Positions 18,422-27,646 of a DNA stretch of 64,000 bases are shown in pieces (position 1 is the first letter of the stretch; each line of letters begins with the position of its first letter). Location of the stretch: assembly GCF_028621955.1 (NCBI RefSeq), contig NZ_CP117516.1, positions 1,386,001 through 1,450,000 of the forward strand, read 5' to 3'. Source of the stretch: Erythrobacter sp. BLCC-B19. GTDB lineage: Bacteria; Pseudomonadota; Alphaproteobacteria; Sphingomonadales; Sphingomonadaceae. A program made the position numbers and the translations under genes. Below the pieces are notes generated by a model. It made no database searches. It was not told the DNA's origin and was given only the letters and a program-made list of their open reading frames with translations.

Positions 18422-18903
18422 GCATCGGCGCGATGCTGATGCTCGCCGCGGCACTGCTGGCACAGTCCAGCCCCTGCCCTGTGACACTGCCAAGCGGCAC
18501 GGTTGTGCGCGGGGGCTTTGCGCCTTCGCCCCAGCTTCCTGATTTTACGATCCGCAATCGCGAAAGCAGCCACGTTCTCGTCAAGCTCGAAGCGACAGAG
18601 AGCGGGCAAGACCACGTCTATTACATCGCCGCAGACGACGAGGTGACGATCCTCGGCGTGCCGCTCGGCAGCTATGCCGTCAGCGTTGCGGTCGCGGGCC
18701 GGTTCGCGCCGGATTGCCGCTCGCTCGCATCGGCGGCGGCGCTCTACCGGTTCGAAGAGCCCTTCGTCTTCACCCGCGTCGTCACCGAGAACCCGGATGG
18801 ATCGCGCGACACCCGGATGGACGGCCACTGGATCGAGCTGGGTAATGACAGCCGCGACGAGGCCGGGGCATCCGCGATCTCGGTCAGCGCGTTCAACGGG
18901 TAA
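18418..18903 (+). CDS. Secreted protein of unknown function
   Basis: A 161-residue protein with an N-terminal hydrophobic leader (AMLMLAAALLAQ) consistent with export. Its GTG start overlaps the stop of the acyl-CoA synthetase (GTGA). The mature part is predicted mostly beta, with Cys in SSPCPVTLP and FAPDCRSLA that could form a disulfide. No domain is recognised. The coupling to the synthetase gene suggests a related role in the envelope or in lipid handling, but this is inference. Confidence 0.55.
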   Translation: MSIGAMLMLAAALLAQSSPCPVTLPSGTVVRGGFAPSPQLPDFTIRNRESSHVLVKLEATESGQDHVYYIAADDEVTILGVPLGSYAVSVAVAGRFAPDCRSLASAAALYRFEEPFVFTRVVTENPDGSRDTRMDGHWIELGNDSRDEAGASAISVSAFNG

Positions 18904-18999
18904 AGCGTTGAAGTCAGGCGGCAGATGCCGTCGCAAGCCGCAGCCCTTCCAAAAAATTCGGGGTGGCCCGCCTGCCTCCCGGCCCCTAAATCTGCGCCC

Positions 19000-19797
19000 A
19001 TGGCGACCGGCTGCGACACCCTGACCGACAAGGAGAAAGACGCGCTGCGCCTGCTCTTGCGCGGGCATGACGCCAAGTCTTCGGCGCGCGAGCTTGGGCT
19101 TTCGGTGCATACGGTCAACGAACGGCTGCGCGAGGCGCGGCGCAAGCTTGGCGTCACCAGCAGCCGCGAGGCGGCGCGGCGTTTGGCGGCAGAGGAGCGC
19201 GGCGGCACCCCCAAAACCTTGGGGGACAAGCCATTGGGGGATGCAGGCGAGCGCCACCCGGAGGCAGGCATGGCGGCATCCGCCACCCGGCGGTGGGCGT
19301 GGTTCGGCTTTGGGCCACGCCCTGCCCTCATCCTGATAGGAGCCGCGCTTATGTCGCTTGTTCTTGCCGCCCTGTTCCTCCCCGCCTCCCCGCTGGCGAT
19401 TGCCGCCCCTGCCGATGCCATGATCGAAACCGTCGCCGGCGCCGAAGCCCCACGCAAAGCTTCGAGCGAGGCCGAAGCGGCCGCCCGCGCCGCTGAAGAT
19501 TTCCTCAATCTGATCGATGAGAGCAAATGGGCCGAAAGCTATGCCGCCACCGGCGCGCAGTTCCGCAAGCTCAACTCGCTTGCGACCTGGAGCGAGGTGT
19601 CCACCCGCGTGCGCACCCCGCTTGGGCCGCTGCTGACCCGTAACCTCGTCACCAACGAATTCGTCCCCACCCCGCCCGACGGCACCCGGCTGGTGAAGTT
19701 CGCCAGCACCTATGCCGATGGCACCAACCAGGTCGAAAGCGTCAGCCTTGCCTTCGAGGATGGGGCGTGGCGGGTGGTCGGCATCGTCATCGGCTGA
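19000..19797 (+). CDS. LuxR-type HTH membrane protein with DUF4019 domain
   Basis: A 265-residue protein. Residues 8-65 are a GerE/LuxR helix-turn-helix (LTDKEKDALRLLLRG, then LGLSVHTVNERLREARRKLG). A linker and one membrane helix (about 108-130, PALILIGAALMSLVLAALF) follow. The C-terminal 110 residues, presumably periplasmic, match the DUF4019 pattern (LIDESKWAESYAATG ... FAS(T)YADGTNQVESVSL). This is a one-component design: outside domain, membrane helix, inside DNA-binding. No Asp-receiver domain is present. It lies directly upstream of the peroxidase-P450 gene in the same direction, separated by a 142-bp operator-rich gap. Confidence 0.78.
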   Translation: MATGCDTLTDKEKDALRLLLRGHDAKSSARELGLSVHTVNERLREARRKLGVTSSREAARRLAAEERGGTPKTLGDKPLGDAGERHPEAGMAASATRRWAWFGFGPRPALILIGAALMSLVLAALFLPASPLAIAAPADAMIETVAGAEAPRKASSEAEAAARAAEDFLNLIDESKWAESYAATGAQFRKLNSLATWSEVSTRVRTPLGPLLTRNLVTNEFVPTPPDGTRLVKFASTYADGTNQVESVSLAFEDGAWRVVGIVIG

Positions 19798-19821
19798 GCG
19801 CTGTCGCCCGTCTCGCATTCC

Positions 19822-19863
19822 GCCACAGGCTGCCCTCATACATTTGTGCAGGCGGCCTGTGGC
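19822..19863. promoter_or_regulatory. 9-bp inverted repeat with internal CATTTGTGCA
   Basis: GCCACAGGC (19822-19830) and GCCTGTGGC (19855-19863) are perfect inverted arms around 24 bases. The loop holds CATTTGTGCA (19841-19850), a 10-mer found twice more in intergenic regions of this window. It could be an operator or the 3' hairpin of the regulator gene; no T run follows. Confidence 0.5.
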
Positions 19864-19896
19864 AATTCCCACACGCGCGCAAGACATCGCGCGGCA

Positions 19897-19927
19897 TGAT
19901 CGCCTAAGGGTTAACCATAGGCGATCA
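19897..19927. promoter_or_regulatory. 10-bp dyad directly upstream of the peroxidase-P450 gene
   Basis: TGATCGCCTA and TAGGCGATCA are perfect inverted arms around AGGGTTAACCA, which itself holds the palindrome GGTTAACC. The dyad ends 12 bp before the ATG, next to the AGGGGGG ribosome-binding site. It is the size and symmetry of a dimer operator, and as RNA it would form a strong hairpin next to the start. Confidence 0.6.
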
Positions 19928-19939
19928 GGGGGGACGCGC

Positions 19940-22900
19940 ATGAAGCACATCACATCGAAGACCATCGACGGCATTACCGATCTGGTGGTGATTGCGCCGA
20001 TCAAGGACGGCTTCATCGACGCCTTCGAGACCATCACCTATGCCTCGCGGCTCGATCTGGTGGCGGGCGCGCTCAACAAGCTGCGGGTTGCGGCGCGCGA
20101 GTTCGAACGGGTGGTGCCGTTCAGCGATGTGACCGAGCGCATCCTCAACCTGCTCGATTTCCGCGTCGGAGTGATGGATCGCGGCACCTTCGCCTTCGAC
20201 CGCGAAGGGGAAGATCACCTGAGACTGACCCCGCGCCGCTATCTCTATCTCACCGCCACCTTCGAAGGCGGGTTCGAGCCCTATATGCGCCAGATCTGGC
20301 GCCCGCTGGGGCCGTTCCTCGATCTGCTGTTCTGCAATTGCGAGGGCTACATCACCGCCACCGAGCACGGGTTCGAGGAATATATCCAGTGGGTGCGCGA
20401 CCATCAGATGGACAGCGCGATCTTCTACAGCACCACCGGGCTTTCGGTGCGCGATCACAAATATCTCTCGGCGCTCGAACGGGCCGACCGCAGCGGCGCG
20501 GATGATGCGCTGCGCACCGGGCTGACGATGCCGCACCCGGAAGACGAGGCGCTGGCCACCCGCGCCGTGCATCAGCGCAAGACCGTCGAGCTCGCCTTCG
20601 AGGCGCTCAATGTGCTGCACAAGCTGGCGGATCTCTACCCGCCGGAATGGATGACCGGCCCGGTCGGCGGGCCGAATGCGCTCAAGGAAGGGCACCGCTT
20701 GCTGCGCGCGACGCGCGACATCCTGCTGGGCTTCGAGCCGGTGCTGGCGGGGCTGGAGAAGCTGGCGGCGGCCAATCCCGGCGGCGATCAGGCGAAGCTG
20801 CTGAAGGCCTATGCCGTGCCGCTCGACTGGTATCGCACGGGGTGCCGCCATATCGAGGCGCTCGATGCTGCGGCGAGGCCGCTGCCCGATCCGCCGCTCA
20901 TCCTGGCCGAGGTGCAGGCCGGGATCCTCAAGCCCCACGGCCGCCGCGATACCCCGGTTCACCACGGCGCGCTGATGCTGCTGAGCGTGCGCAATGCCGA
21001 AAAGACGCGCGACTTCATCCGTGAGCTGATCGCGCGCGGGGTGCTGAGGTTCGAGGGGGATCCGACGGGCAATCCGGCAGCGCTGGTGGGCAATATCGCC
21101 TTCAGCGCGCACGGGCTGCTTGAAATGGGGATGTATCGCGACACGCTCGACCGCTTCCCGGCCGAGTTCCGCGAAGGGCTGGCGCAGCGCAGCGGGATTG
21201 TCGGCGATATGCGCGAAAACTACCCGCGCAACTGGACACTTCCCGAACGCAACGGCCCGGTGCTGATGGGGTTGGTGCCGGACGGCGTGCGCCTGCCGCC
21301 GGTGGCGCTCGAGGAGGTCGACATCGCGCTCCAGCTGCGCGGCATCGGGATGGAGGGCGAGGCCTTCCGCGCCGCTGCCCTCGCGCTGGTGAAGGTCGGG
21401 GCCGGTGCGGTTTCGCTGGAGGCGGCCGAATGGCTCCATGCGCGCTATGACGAGGAAGGCCGCTTCCGCGACCATTTCGGCTTCGTCGACGGGATCAGCC
21501 AGCCGCGCCCGCGTCAGCCTGATCTGCCCAATGACGGGTTGCCGCGCGACCGGGTGGCGCTGGGCGAGGTGCTGGCAGGCTTTGCCAATGACCGCGGCGA
21601 TGGCCCGCCCGATGTGTTCCGCGATCTCGATTCGCCCGATCGTCCGCGCGATGGCAACACCGCCTGGCGCACCCCCTATCGCAAGCGCGCCCTGAAGTTT
21701 CAGACCAATGGCAGCTATCTGGTGATCCGCAAGATCGGCGAGAATGTCGACGCGCTGGAGGCCTGGCTCGATGCCAACAAGGCCGCCGTCGCCTCTGCCA
21801 CGGGCTGGTGCGAGGGCGAAGCGCGCGCGCGGCTCAAGGCGGCGGTGATGGGGCGCGACGATGCCGGCCGCCCGCTGGTGCCGACGGCCTCGGCCCATCT
21901 CAACGACTTCGACTATCGCGGCGACGGTCAGGGGCTTGCCTGCCCGCTGTCGGCGCATATCCGCAGAGCCAATCCGCGCCGCACCGAGCGCGGGCTTCAG
22001 GCTCCGGTCGAAGTGCGGCGCGAGCTTGACCGGCCGACCCCGCGCCTGCTGCGCCGCGGGATGCTGTTCGGTGAAGGCGAAGGCGACACCGGCCCGCGCG
22101 GGCTGATGTTCATGGCCTATGCCGCCAGCATTGCCGAGCAATACGAGGTGATCCAGCGCTGGCTCAACGGCGGCAATCCCACCGATGTCGCCTCGGCCAA
22201 CAATGACCCGCTCACCGGCGTGCGCCCGCGCGACGGGGAGGGCGCGTTCCGCTTTCTGGCCGAGCGCACCGATCCGTCGGGTGCCAGGGTGCCGGTCGCC
22301 ATCAGCCTGCCGCTGCCGCCGCCCGACCAGCCGCTCGGCCTGCCCGGCGACCCGCCGAGCGAGCAGGGGCGCCATCCCTTCACGCCGCTCTATTGGGGTC
22401 TGTACCTCTTTGCCCCGGGCCGCGCGGCGCTGGCGATGATGACCGAGGAATGGCGCGGCGGCTATCAGCCGATCGAGCCGATGCTGGAGGAGGCGGTTGG
22501 CGGTGCCCAGATTCGCCGCATCCGCGAACTTCAAGACCCGCAGGTTCGCGCGGGCGAATGGAAGCGTCTGCTTGAAGACGTGCTGACCAAGGATCCGGCC
22601 GAGCGCGACATCAGCCCCCATGTCTGGGCGGCGATCCGTGACGAGGCGGGCGGGGTGCTCGATATCGAAGGCCCGGTCGGCATGATCCCGGAGACGATCG
22701 ACTGGAGCAATCCGAACTGGGATGAACAACGCGTGCTGATCGCCGCGGGGGAACGCCAGGTGATGAAGGTGCTGGCCGATTGGGACAACTTCACATCGGA
22801 AGAACAGCTGCGCCGGATCATCCCCAATGCCGGGCCGATCTATGTCACCCAGCAGCCCGATGATGACTACAAGGCGCTGTCGGGTACCTACACCTACCCC

Positions 22901-24064
22901 AAGCCCGATGGCACCATGGCCCAGCAGAAACTGTGCTATCATGCCGAGGCCGAAGCGACCAATACCGCGCTGCTCGCCTACCCCGAAGTCGCCGCCTTCC
23001 GCGCGGGCTATGCCGCAGGTTTTGAGGTGCTCAAGGCCCGCAAGCGGGCGGCCGAGGAGCTGAACCGCACCTTCTTCAAGCTCGAGATGCGGCGCGAGTA
23101 TTTCCAGCCTGCGCTCGCTGCGATCTGGAAGATCTGGTACGGCCTGCCTGACGATAAGGCGCTCCACATCGGCGGCTGGTCATGGAAACGGATCGTCGAC
23201 GAGGTGGTGGACGCGGCGCTCGAACGCAAGGAAGCCTTGTGCCCCGGCGATTTCATGGCGCCCTCGCGCGGGTCGGTGTTCCCCCGTCCCAATGCCGCAA
23301 TCCGCGGCTTTGCTCAGATGCACGGCAGCGCGATCCTCAAGGCCGGTCGCAATTTCGTCGCCCGCCACCGCGCCGATCCGAACCTCGAGCGCACGCCGCT
23401 GATCCAGAAGCTGTTCGAGACCACCCCGGATGATGAAGTGCTGGCGCGCAACATCATCGGCACCATGATCGGCGCGATTCCGCCGATGGAAGCCAATCTG
23501 CGCAACGTGCTGCTCGAATGGCTCCAGAGCGGGCGGCTGTGGCGGCATCAGGCGGCGCTGGTGCAGGCGCTGGGCGGAGGCTCGCCCAGTGAGCAGCCCG
23601 AGACCGCGCTCGATGTCCTCGCCGTGCCGGTCGCGCAGGCGATGTGCCTGCGGCCCGCGCCCGATATGCTGTTCCGCACCGCCAAGCGCGAGGCGACGAT
23701 CCCGCGCTATTCCACCAGTCCGCAACCCGATGCGGTCGCTGAGGAAGGCGACATGGTCATCGCCAGCCTCGTTTCGGCGAGTCAGCGGGCGCTGATCCGG
23801 GATTCGAGCGGAGCGGCCGGGATCGACGTGATCTTCGGCGGCAAGCGCACCAAGGGCGCGCAGGGCTACATCTATGATGACGGCAAGGTTCGTCCCGATC
23901 CGGCCGCCAGCGACTACACCCCGGTCCACGCCTGTCCGGCGCAGGCCATGGCGATGGGCGGGATGAAGGGCATCCTTGCAGCCTTGCTGGAAGCCGGACG
24001 GATCGAGGCGCTGCCCGCCTCGCTGATCCTGCGAATCAGCGACTGGGAACCGGTCGGCTCCTAG
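19940..24064 (+). CDS. DyP-type peroxidase fused to a P450-like domain
   Basis: A 1374-residue cytoplasmic protein with no signal or membrane segment. Residues 1-320 are unassigned. Residues 323-835 form a DyP-type haem peroxidase: GxxDG motif GFVDG with Asp517, proximal His673 in SAHIRRANPR, and distal Arg near 706 in RRGMLFG. From about 930 to the end the sequence reads like a cytochrome P450: an I-helix-like stretch near 1171-1190, a K-helix/LRPAP region near 1233-1246, and a Cys-ligand loop HACPAQAMAMG with Cys1332. The ExxR motif is not preserved (QAMC at 1233-1236) and no acid-Thr pair is seen in the I helix, so it may work as a peroxygenase or isomerase rather than a monooxygenase. The stop overlaps the convergent cyclase gene (CTAG). 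Confidence 0.8.
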   Translation: MKHITSKTIDGITDLVVIAPIKDGFIDAFETITYASRLDLVAGALNKLRVAAREFERVVPFSDVTERILNLLDFRVGVMDRGTFAFDREGEDHLRLTPRRYLYLTATFEGGFEPYMRQIWRPLGPFLDLLFCNCEGYITATEHGFEEYIQWVRDHQMDSAIFYSTTGLSVRDHKYLSALERADRSGADDALRTGLTMPHPEDEALATRAVHQRKTVELAFEALNVLHKLADLYPPEWMTGPVGGPNALKEGHRLLRATRDILLGFEPVLAGLEKLAAANPGGDQAKLLKAYAVPLDWYRTGCRHIEALDAAARPLPDPPLILAEVQAGILKPHGRRDTPVHHGALMLLSVRNAEKTRDFIRELIARGVLRFEGDPTGNPAALVGNIAFSAHGLLEMGMYRDTLDRFPAEFREGLAQRSGIVGDMRENYPRNWTLPERNGPVLMGLVPDGVRLPPVALEEVDIALQLRGIGMEGEAFRAAALALVKVGAGAVSLEAAEWLHARYDEEGRFRDHFGFVDGISQPRPRQPDLPNDGLPRDRVALGEVLAGFANDRGDGPPDVFRDLDSPDRPRDGNTAWRTPYRKRALKFQTNGSYLVIRKIGENVDALEAWLDANKAAVASATGWCEGEARARLKAAVMGRDDAGRPLVPTASAHLNDFDYRGDGQGLACPLSAHIRRANPRRTERGLQAPVEVRRELDRPTPRLLRRGMLFGEGEGDTGPRGLMFMAYAASIAEQYEVIQRWLNGGNPTDVASANNDPLTGVRPRDGEGAFRFLAERTDPSGARVPVAISLPLPPPDQPLGLPGDPPSEQGRHPFTPLYWGLYLFAPGRAALAMMTEEWRGGYQPIEPMLEEAVGGAQIRRIRELQDPQVRAGEWKRLLEDVLTKDPAERDISPHVWAAIRDEAGGVLDIEGPVGMIPETIDWSNPNWDEQRVLIAAGERQVMKVLADWDNFTSEEQLRRIIPNAGPIYVTQQPDDDYKALSGTYTYPKPDGTMAQQKLCYHAEAEATNTALLAYPEVAAFRAGYAAGFEVLKARKRAAEELNRTFFKLEMRREYFQPALAAIWKIWYGLPDDKALHIGGWSWKRIVDEVVDAALERKEALCPGDFMAPSRGSVFPRPNAAIRGFAQMHGSAILKAGRNFVARHRADPNLERTPLIQKLFETTPDDEVLARNIIGTMIGAIPPMEANLRNVLLEWLQSGRLWRHQAALVQALGGGSPSEQPETALDVLAVPVAQAMCLRPAPDMLFRTAKREATIPRYSTSPQPDAVAEEGDMVIASLVSASQRALIRDSSGAAGIDVIFGGKRTKGAQGYIYDDGKVRPDPAASDYTPVHACPAQAMAMGGMKGILAALLEAGRIEALPASLILRISDWEPVGS

Positions 24065-26913
24065 ACGAAGGACGGCATGGCAAGCGCGGTGAAGGCGGCA
24101 GCGGCACGGCCGCGCAGCGCTGCTGCCTCCGCCGCCTTGCCGCAGGCTGCCGCCAGATCCGCCGCGCAGACATCATTATGCGCGGTCTCGCTCTGCGAGA
24201 CCCGCAAGGCTGCCGCGCGCCGGGCAAAGGCGAGATAGCGTCCGGCGCGCGCGGCATCACTGCGCACCATCGCGGCCCGTGCCATCGCCCGCCAGCCCAT
24301 CGCCTCGCCCAACCGGTCGCCCGCGATGCGCGCCCGTGCGATCACCTGTCCCATGTACTGCCGGGCGAGCGGATGATCGCCGGTCGCGGTCATCGCTTCG
24401 ACCACCCAGCCGAACACCATCGAGACGTGCTGAAGGCTCGCCCCGCCGCCGAGAAACTCGCGCGCCACGGCTTCGAGCGCCGCCGCATCGCGCGGGTCGC
24501 CGCTGTGCCGCCAGCGGGCATAGGCGATCTGCGCGCGGGCGGTGCGGCTCTGCATCCGGGCGCGGCTGCGGTGACTGACAGCGAGCACAGCCTCGGCGGT
24601 GGCGATGGCCTCGTCCCACGCGCCCTCGGTCACCCGCGCGGCGGAACGGTAGAGCAGGATGCTCGCATTCATGGCGCTGGCGGGGTCGGCGAGGATGCGG
24701 TCGGCCTCGGCAAACAGCCCGGCGGCGCGGGCGTGATGGCCGCTCTGGGCGTTCAGGAAGGCGAAGCCCGCATAGGCATAGGCCGCAATCTCGCGGTCAC
24801 CGCGCGCCTGCGCCCCGGCGAGCGCGGGCAGGTGGGTCTCGAAGGCAGCGATGGCCTCGGCCACCCGTCCGCTGGCGAACAGCGAATGGGCAAGCTTGAT
24901 GCAGATCCGCGGCACATCGCCTTGTCGCCCCGCCCCCTTGGCCCGCTCGAGCGCCGCTTCAAGGTGACGAACCGATCGCTTGCCCAGCCCCGTGCCGTAG
25001 GCGATCATCCCCAGCCAGTATTCGGCGCGCTGCAAGTCGCGCGCGTCGCCATGCTGGGCGAGCTCGGCGCGCAGCCGTTCGAGCACGGCCAGCTGATCGG
25101 GGGCCGGATCGACGATGCAGGCGAGGCCGAACTTGTTGAGCAGCGCCCAGGCCGCATCACGCCGTGCAGCCGGGGTGGGCAGGCGCTCAATCAGGTCGAG
25201 CGCGGCGAGGTAATGCCCCTGCGCCCGGTCAAGCGCGCCCGCCGCCAGCGCTGCATCGCCCGCTTCGATCGCATAGGCCAGCCCCGTCCCCCCGCGCCCG
25301 GCGGCAACGGCATGATAGGCGAGGGCATCGAGCAACGCCTCGCGCCCACGCTCGGGGATGGCGGCTTCAAGGCTTGCCAGAACCTCGGCGTGGAGCAGTC
25401 GCCGCTCGTCCCGGCCAAGCCCGGCATAGAGCGCGTCGCGGGTCAGCCCGTGCTTGAAGCGATAGGTGCCCGGTGCCTCGCCCGGAAACAGGAAGTCGGC
25501 CGTCTGCAACCGGTCTAGCTGGTCGGCATCCAGCCCCGCCCCATGGAGCCGTTCGATCAGCCAGCCGGGCGCGATATGGCCGATCACCGCCGACAGCTTG
25601 AGCAGGTCACGGTCGGCCCGTTCCAGCCGGTCAAAGCGCGATTGCACCGACTGGTCGAACCACACCCCGCGCGGGTCGTGATCGGGCGCAGCGCCGCCGC
25701 TGGCAAAGGCGTGGCACAGCTCCTCGATCAGCAGCGGCGATCCGCCCGAGGCGCGTTCGATCCGGTCGACCACAAAGGGATCGGGCGAGGCCAGCAGCGC
25801 CTCGATCGTCGCGAGCGTCGCATCGCGCCCCAGCGGCGCCAGCGCGAGGACGGTGGCGGCATGGGCATCGGACAGGTCGAAGCTGGCCCCGCGCGAGGCG
25901 AGCACGCAGCGCAGCCGCGCGGGATCGGCCTCGCGCAGCAGCTGGGCGAGGAAATCGCGGCTCGCATCATCGGCCCATTGCCAGTCGTCGATCACCAGAA
26001 GCACCCGCGCCCCCAGCAGTGCGGCGCGCAAGGTGTCGGGTGTGTCGCCCGCGCTGCTTCCGGCAAGATGCTCGGCCGCCTGACTGAAGGCCTGCAAGGG
26101 CCGCGCGCTGAGATATGCCTCGCAATAGCCAAGCGCGACCTGCCAGCCATGTTCGGCCGCGTGCGCGGTGATGCGCGTCAGGAAGCGGCTCTTGCCGATG
26201 CCTGCCGGGCCGTGGAGGGCGAGTACAGCCGGGGTTTCCGCCGGGGTTGCCAGCCAGCGGGTGAAACGCTCCCACTCGGCGGTGCGGCCCTGGAACGGGG
26301 TCAGCCCGGCCTGCGCGCGCGCCTCATAACGCCGCGCGATCCCGCTGCGCCCGGTGACGCTCAGACATTCGAGCGGGGTGCGATGGCCCTTGGGCGTGAT
26401 CCGGCGCGGCTCGCCATGGGTGAAGAAGTGCCGCTCGGCCCCCAATGTCTCGGCGCTGACGAGGATCTCGCCGGGCGCAGCGGCATCGCAGATGCGCGCG
26501 GCGACATTGGTGGCATCGCCCAGCACCTCGTACTTGCCGCGCACCACATCGCCTTCGCGCATCAGGACCAGGCCGGCATGAATCCCGCTATGCAGCCGCA
26601 GCGTCAGATCGGGCGCGCCGAACACCGCCGCGAGCGTGCCGATCGCGGCGTGCATATCGAGCGCGGCTTCGGTTGCGCGCCGGCCTGCGTCCTCGTGGAC
26701 ATCGGGATAGCCGAAAAGGCACAGCATCCCGTCACCATCGACCCTCACGATATCGCCGCCATGGGCCGGGATCACCCGCTGGGCGATGGCGCGGATCTGG
26801 CCGATCACTTCGGCAAATTGCTCCGGCTCCAGCCCTGCTGCCAGCGCCGTGGAATCGCTGAGGTCGGCAAACAGCAGCGTCACCAGCCGCCGCTCCTGCG
26901 TGACGGAGTGCAT
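24061..26913 (-). CDS. Class III nucleotidyl cyclase with AAA/STAND ATPase and helical repeats
   Basis: A 950-residue signalling protein. Residues 5-185 are a class III cyclase domain: metal Asp17 in LLFADLSDST, second metal Asp61 in RVDGDGMLCLFG, and the transition-state Asn/Arg in GDATNVAARI. The usual adenine-selecting Lys position is Arg57. Residues 210-480 are an ATPase with Walker A GPAGIGKS and Walker B LLVIDDWQWAD. The remaining 450 residues are TPR-like helices. Such proteins couple a sensed ligand to cNMP output. It forms a two-gene operon with the Crp gene (1-base overlap), and its stop codon overlaps that of the peroxidase-P450 gene. Confidence 0.87.
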   Translation of the reverse strand: MHSVTQERRLVTLLFADLSDSTALAAGLEPEQFAEVIGQIRAIAQRVIPAHGGDIVRVDGDGMLCLFGYPDVHEDAGRRATEAALDMHAAIGTLAAVFGAPDLTLRLHSGIHAGLVLMREGDVVRGKYEVLGDATNVAARICDAAAPGEILVSAETLGAERHFFTHGEPRRITPKGHRTPLECLSVTGRSGIARRYEARAQAGLTPFQGRTAEWERFTRWLATPAETPAVLALHGPAGIGKSRFLTRITAHAAEHGWQVALGYCEAYLSARPLQAFSQAAEHLAGSSAGDTPDTLRAALLGARVLLVIDDWQWADDASRDFLAQLLREADPARLRCVLASRGASFDLSDAHAATVLALAPLGRDATLATIEALLASPDPFVVDRIERASGGSPLLIEELCHAFASGGAAPDHDPRGVWFDQSVQSRFDRLERADRDLLKLSAVIGHIAPGWLIERLHGAGLDADQLDRLQTADFLFPGEAPGTYRFKHGLTRDALYAGLGRDERRLLHAEVLASLEAAIPERGREALLDALAYHAVAAGRGGTGLAYAIEAGDAALAAGALDRAQGHYLAALDLIERLPTPAARRDAAWALLNKFGLACIVDPAPDQLAVLERLRAELAQHGDARDLQRAEYWLGMIAYGTGLGKRSVRHLEAALERAKGAGRQGDVPRICIKLAHSLFASGRVAEAIAAFETHLPALAGAQARGDREIAAYAYAGFAFLNAQSGHHARAAGLFAEADRILADPASAMNASILLYRSAARVTEGAWDEAIATAEAVLAVSHRSRARMQSRTARAQIAYARWRHSGDPRDAAALEAVAREFLGGGASLQHVSMVFGWVVEAMTATGDHPLARQYMGQVIARARIAGDRLGEAMGWRAMARAAMVRSDAARAGRYLAFARRAAALRVSQSETAHNDVCAADLAAACGKAAEAAALRGRAAAAFTALAMPSFV

Positions 26914-27608
26914 CAGCGTGAGAGTCGCTCGCGCAGCGCGGCAAGGCCGCTGCGCGAGGTCACCACCAGCTTGCGTCCGGTTTGTTCGAGGAGCCCGTCC
27001 TTGGCGAGCAACCGCATCTCGCGCGTCACCGCCTCGCGGTGCGTGCCGATCCGCGCGGCGAGATCGGCATGGGTCGGCATCCGCGCGATCTCGCTACGCT
27101 CGTCGTCGACAGCGTGGGCGGCCGCCAGCCGCATCAACTCGCTCACCAGCCGCGCCGCGACCGGCTGCGAGGCGAGCTCGACCGACTTTTCCGACAGGTT
27201 GCGCACCCGCGACACCAGCTGTGCGGCCATCCAGAACCCTGCGCCGGGCACTTCGACCAGAAATGTGCGGAACGCGGAGGCCGTGACCATCACCAGCGCG
27301 GAATCCTCCACCGCCGTGACATTGGCCGAACGCGGTCGCCCATCGATCGCGGCGAGCTCCCCGAACAGCCGCCCCGGCCCCATGTCGCGCAGGATCGTCT
27401 CGCGGCCATTGGCGGAAAAGACCGAGATGTTCACCCGGCCCGAGCGGATCAGATAGACATCGCTCGCTTCCGACCCTTGTGCGATCAGCATCTGGCCCTT
27501 GCGAGCGTGCACCCGCGCACCGCGCGCGATGAAGGCATCGGCAAGGGCTGGCGGGAGGGCTTCCTCCTCGTCCAGTCCGGCGATGGCGACTTGTCTGATA
27601 CGCTCCAT
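26913..27608 (-). CDS. Crp/Fnr-family transcriptional regulator
   Basis: A 231-residue regulator. The N-terminal cNMP-binding domain has the phosphate-binding cassette FGELAAIDGRPRSANV, with the Arg-Ser pair that contacts cyclic nucleotide in true Crp proteins. No Fe-S cysteines of Fnr type are present. The C-terminal winged helix reads THADLAARIGTHREAVTREMRLL. It starts at the ATG at 27608 and its stop shares a base with the cyclase start (TGATG). Together with the cyclase it makes a closed module: one gene makes the ligand, the other reads it. A Crp-like operator lies upstream. Confidence 0.9.
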   Translation of the reverse strand: MERIRQVAIAGLDEEEALPPALADAFIARGARVHARKGQMLIAQGSEASDVYLIRSGRVNISVFSANGRETILRDMGPGRLFGELAAIDGRPRSANVTAVEDSALVMVTASAFRTFLVEVPGAGFWMAAQLVSRVRNLSEKSVELASQPVAARLVSELMRLAAAHAVDDERSEIARMPTHADLAARIGTHREAVTREMRLLAKDGLLEQTGRKLVVTSRSGLAALRERLSR

Positions 27609-27646
27609 TGGGTGACCCCCGACCCTTGCCACAAGCGATGCACAAA

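Noticed and set aside
19925..23167. Long open frame antisense to the DyP-P450 gene (over 1000 codons)
   Set aside because: It mirrors codon bias in a GC-rich gene, has no recognisable domain, and the sense strand carries clear haem-protein motifs.
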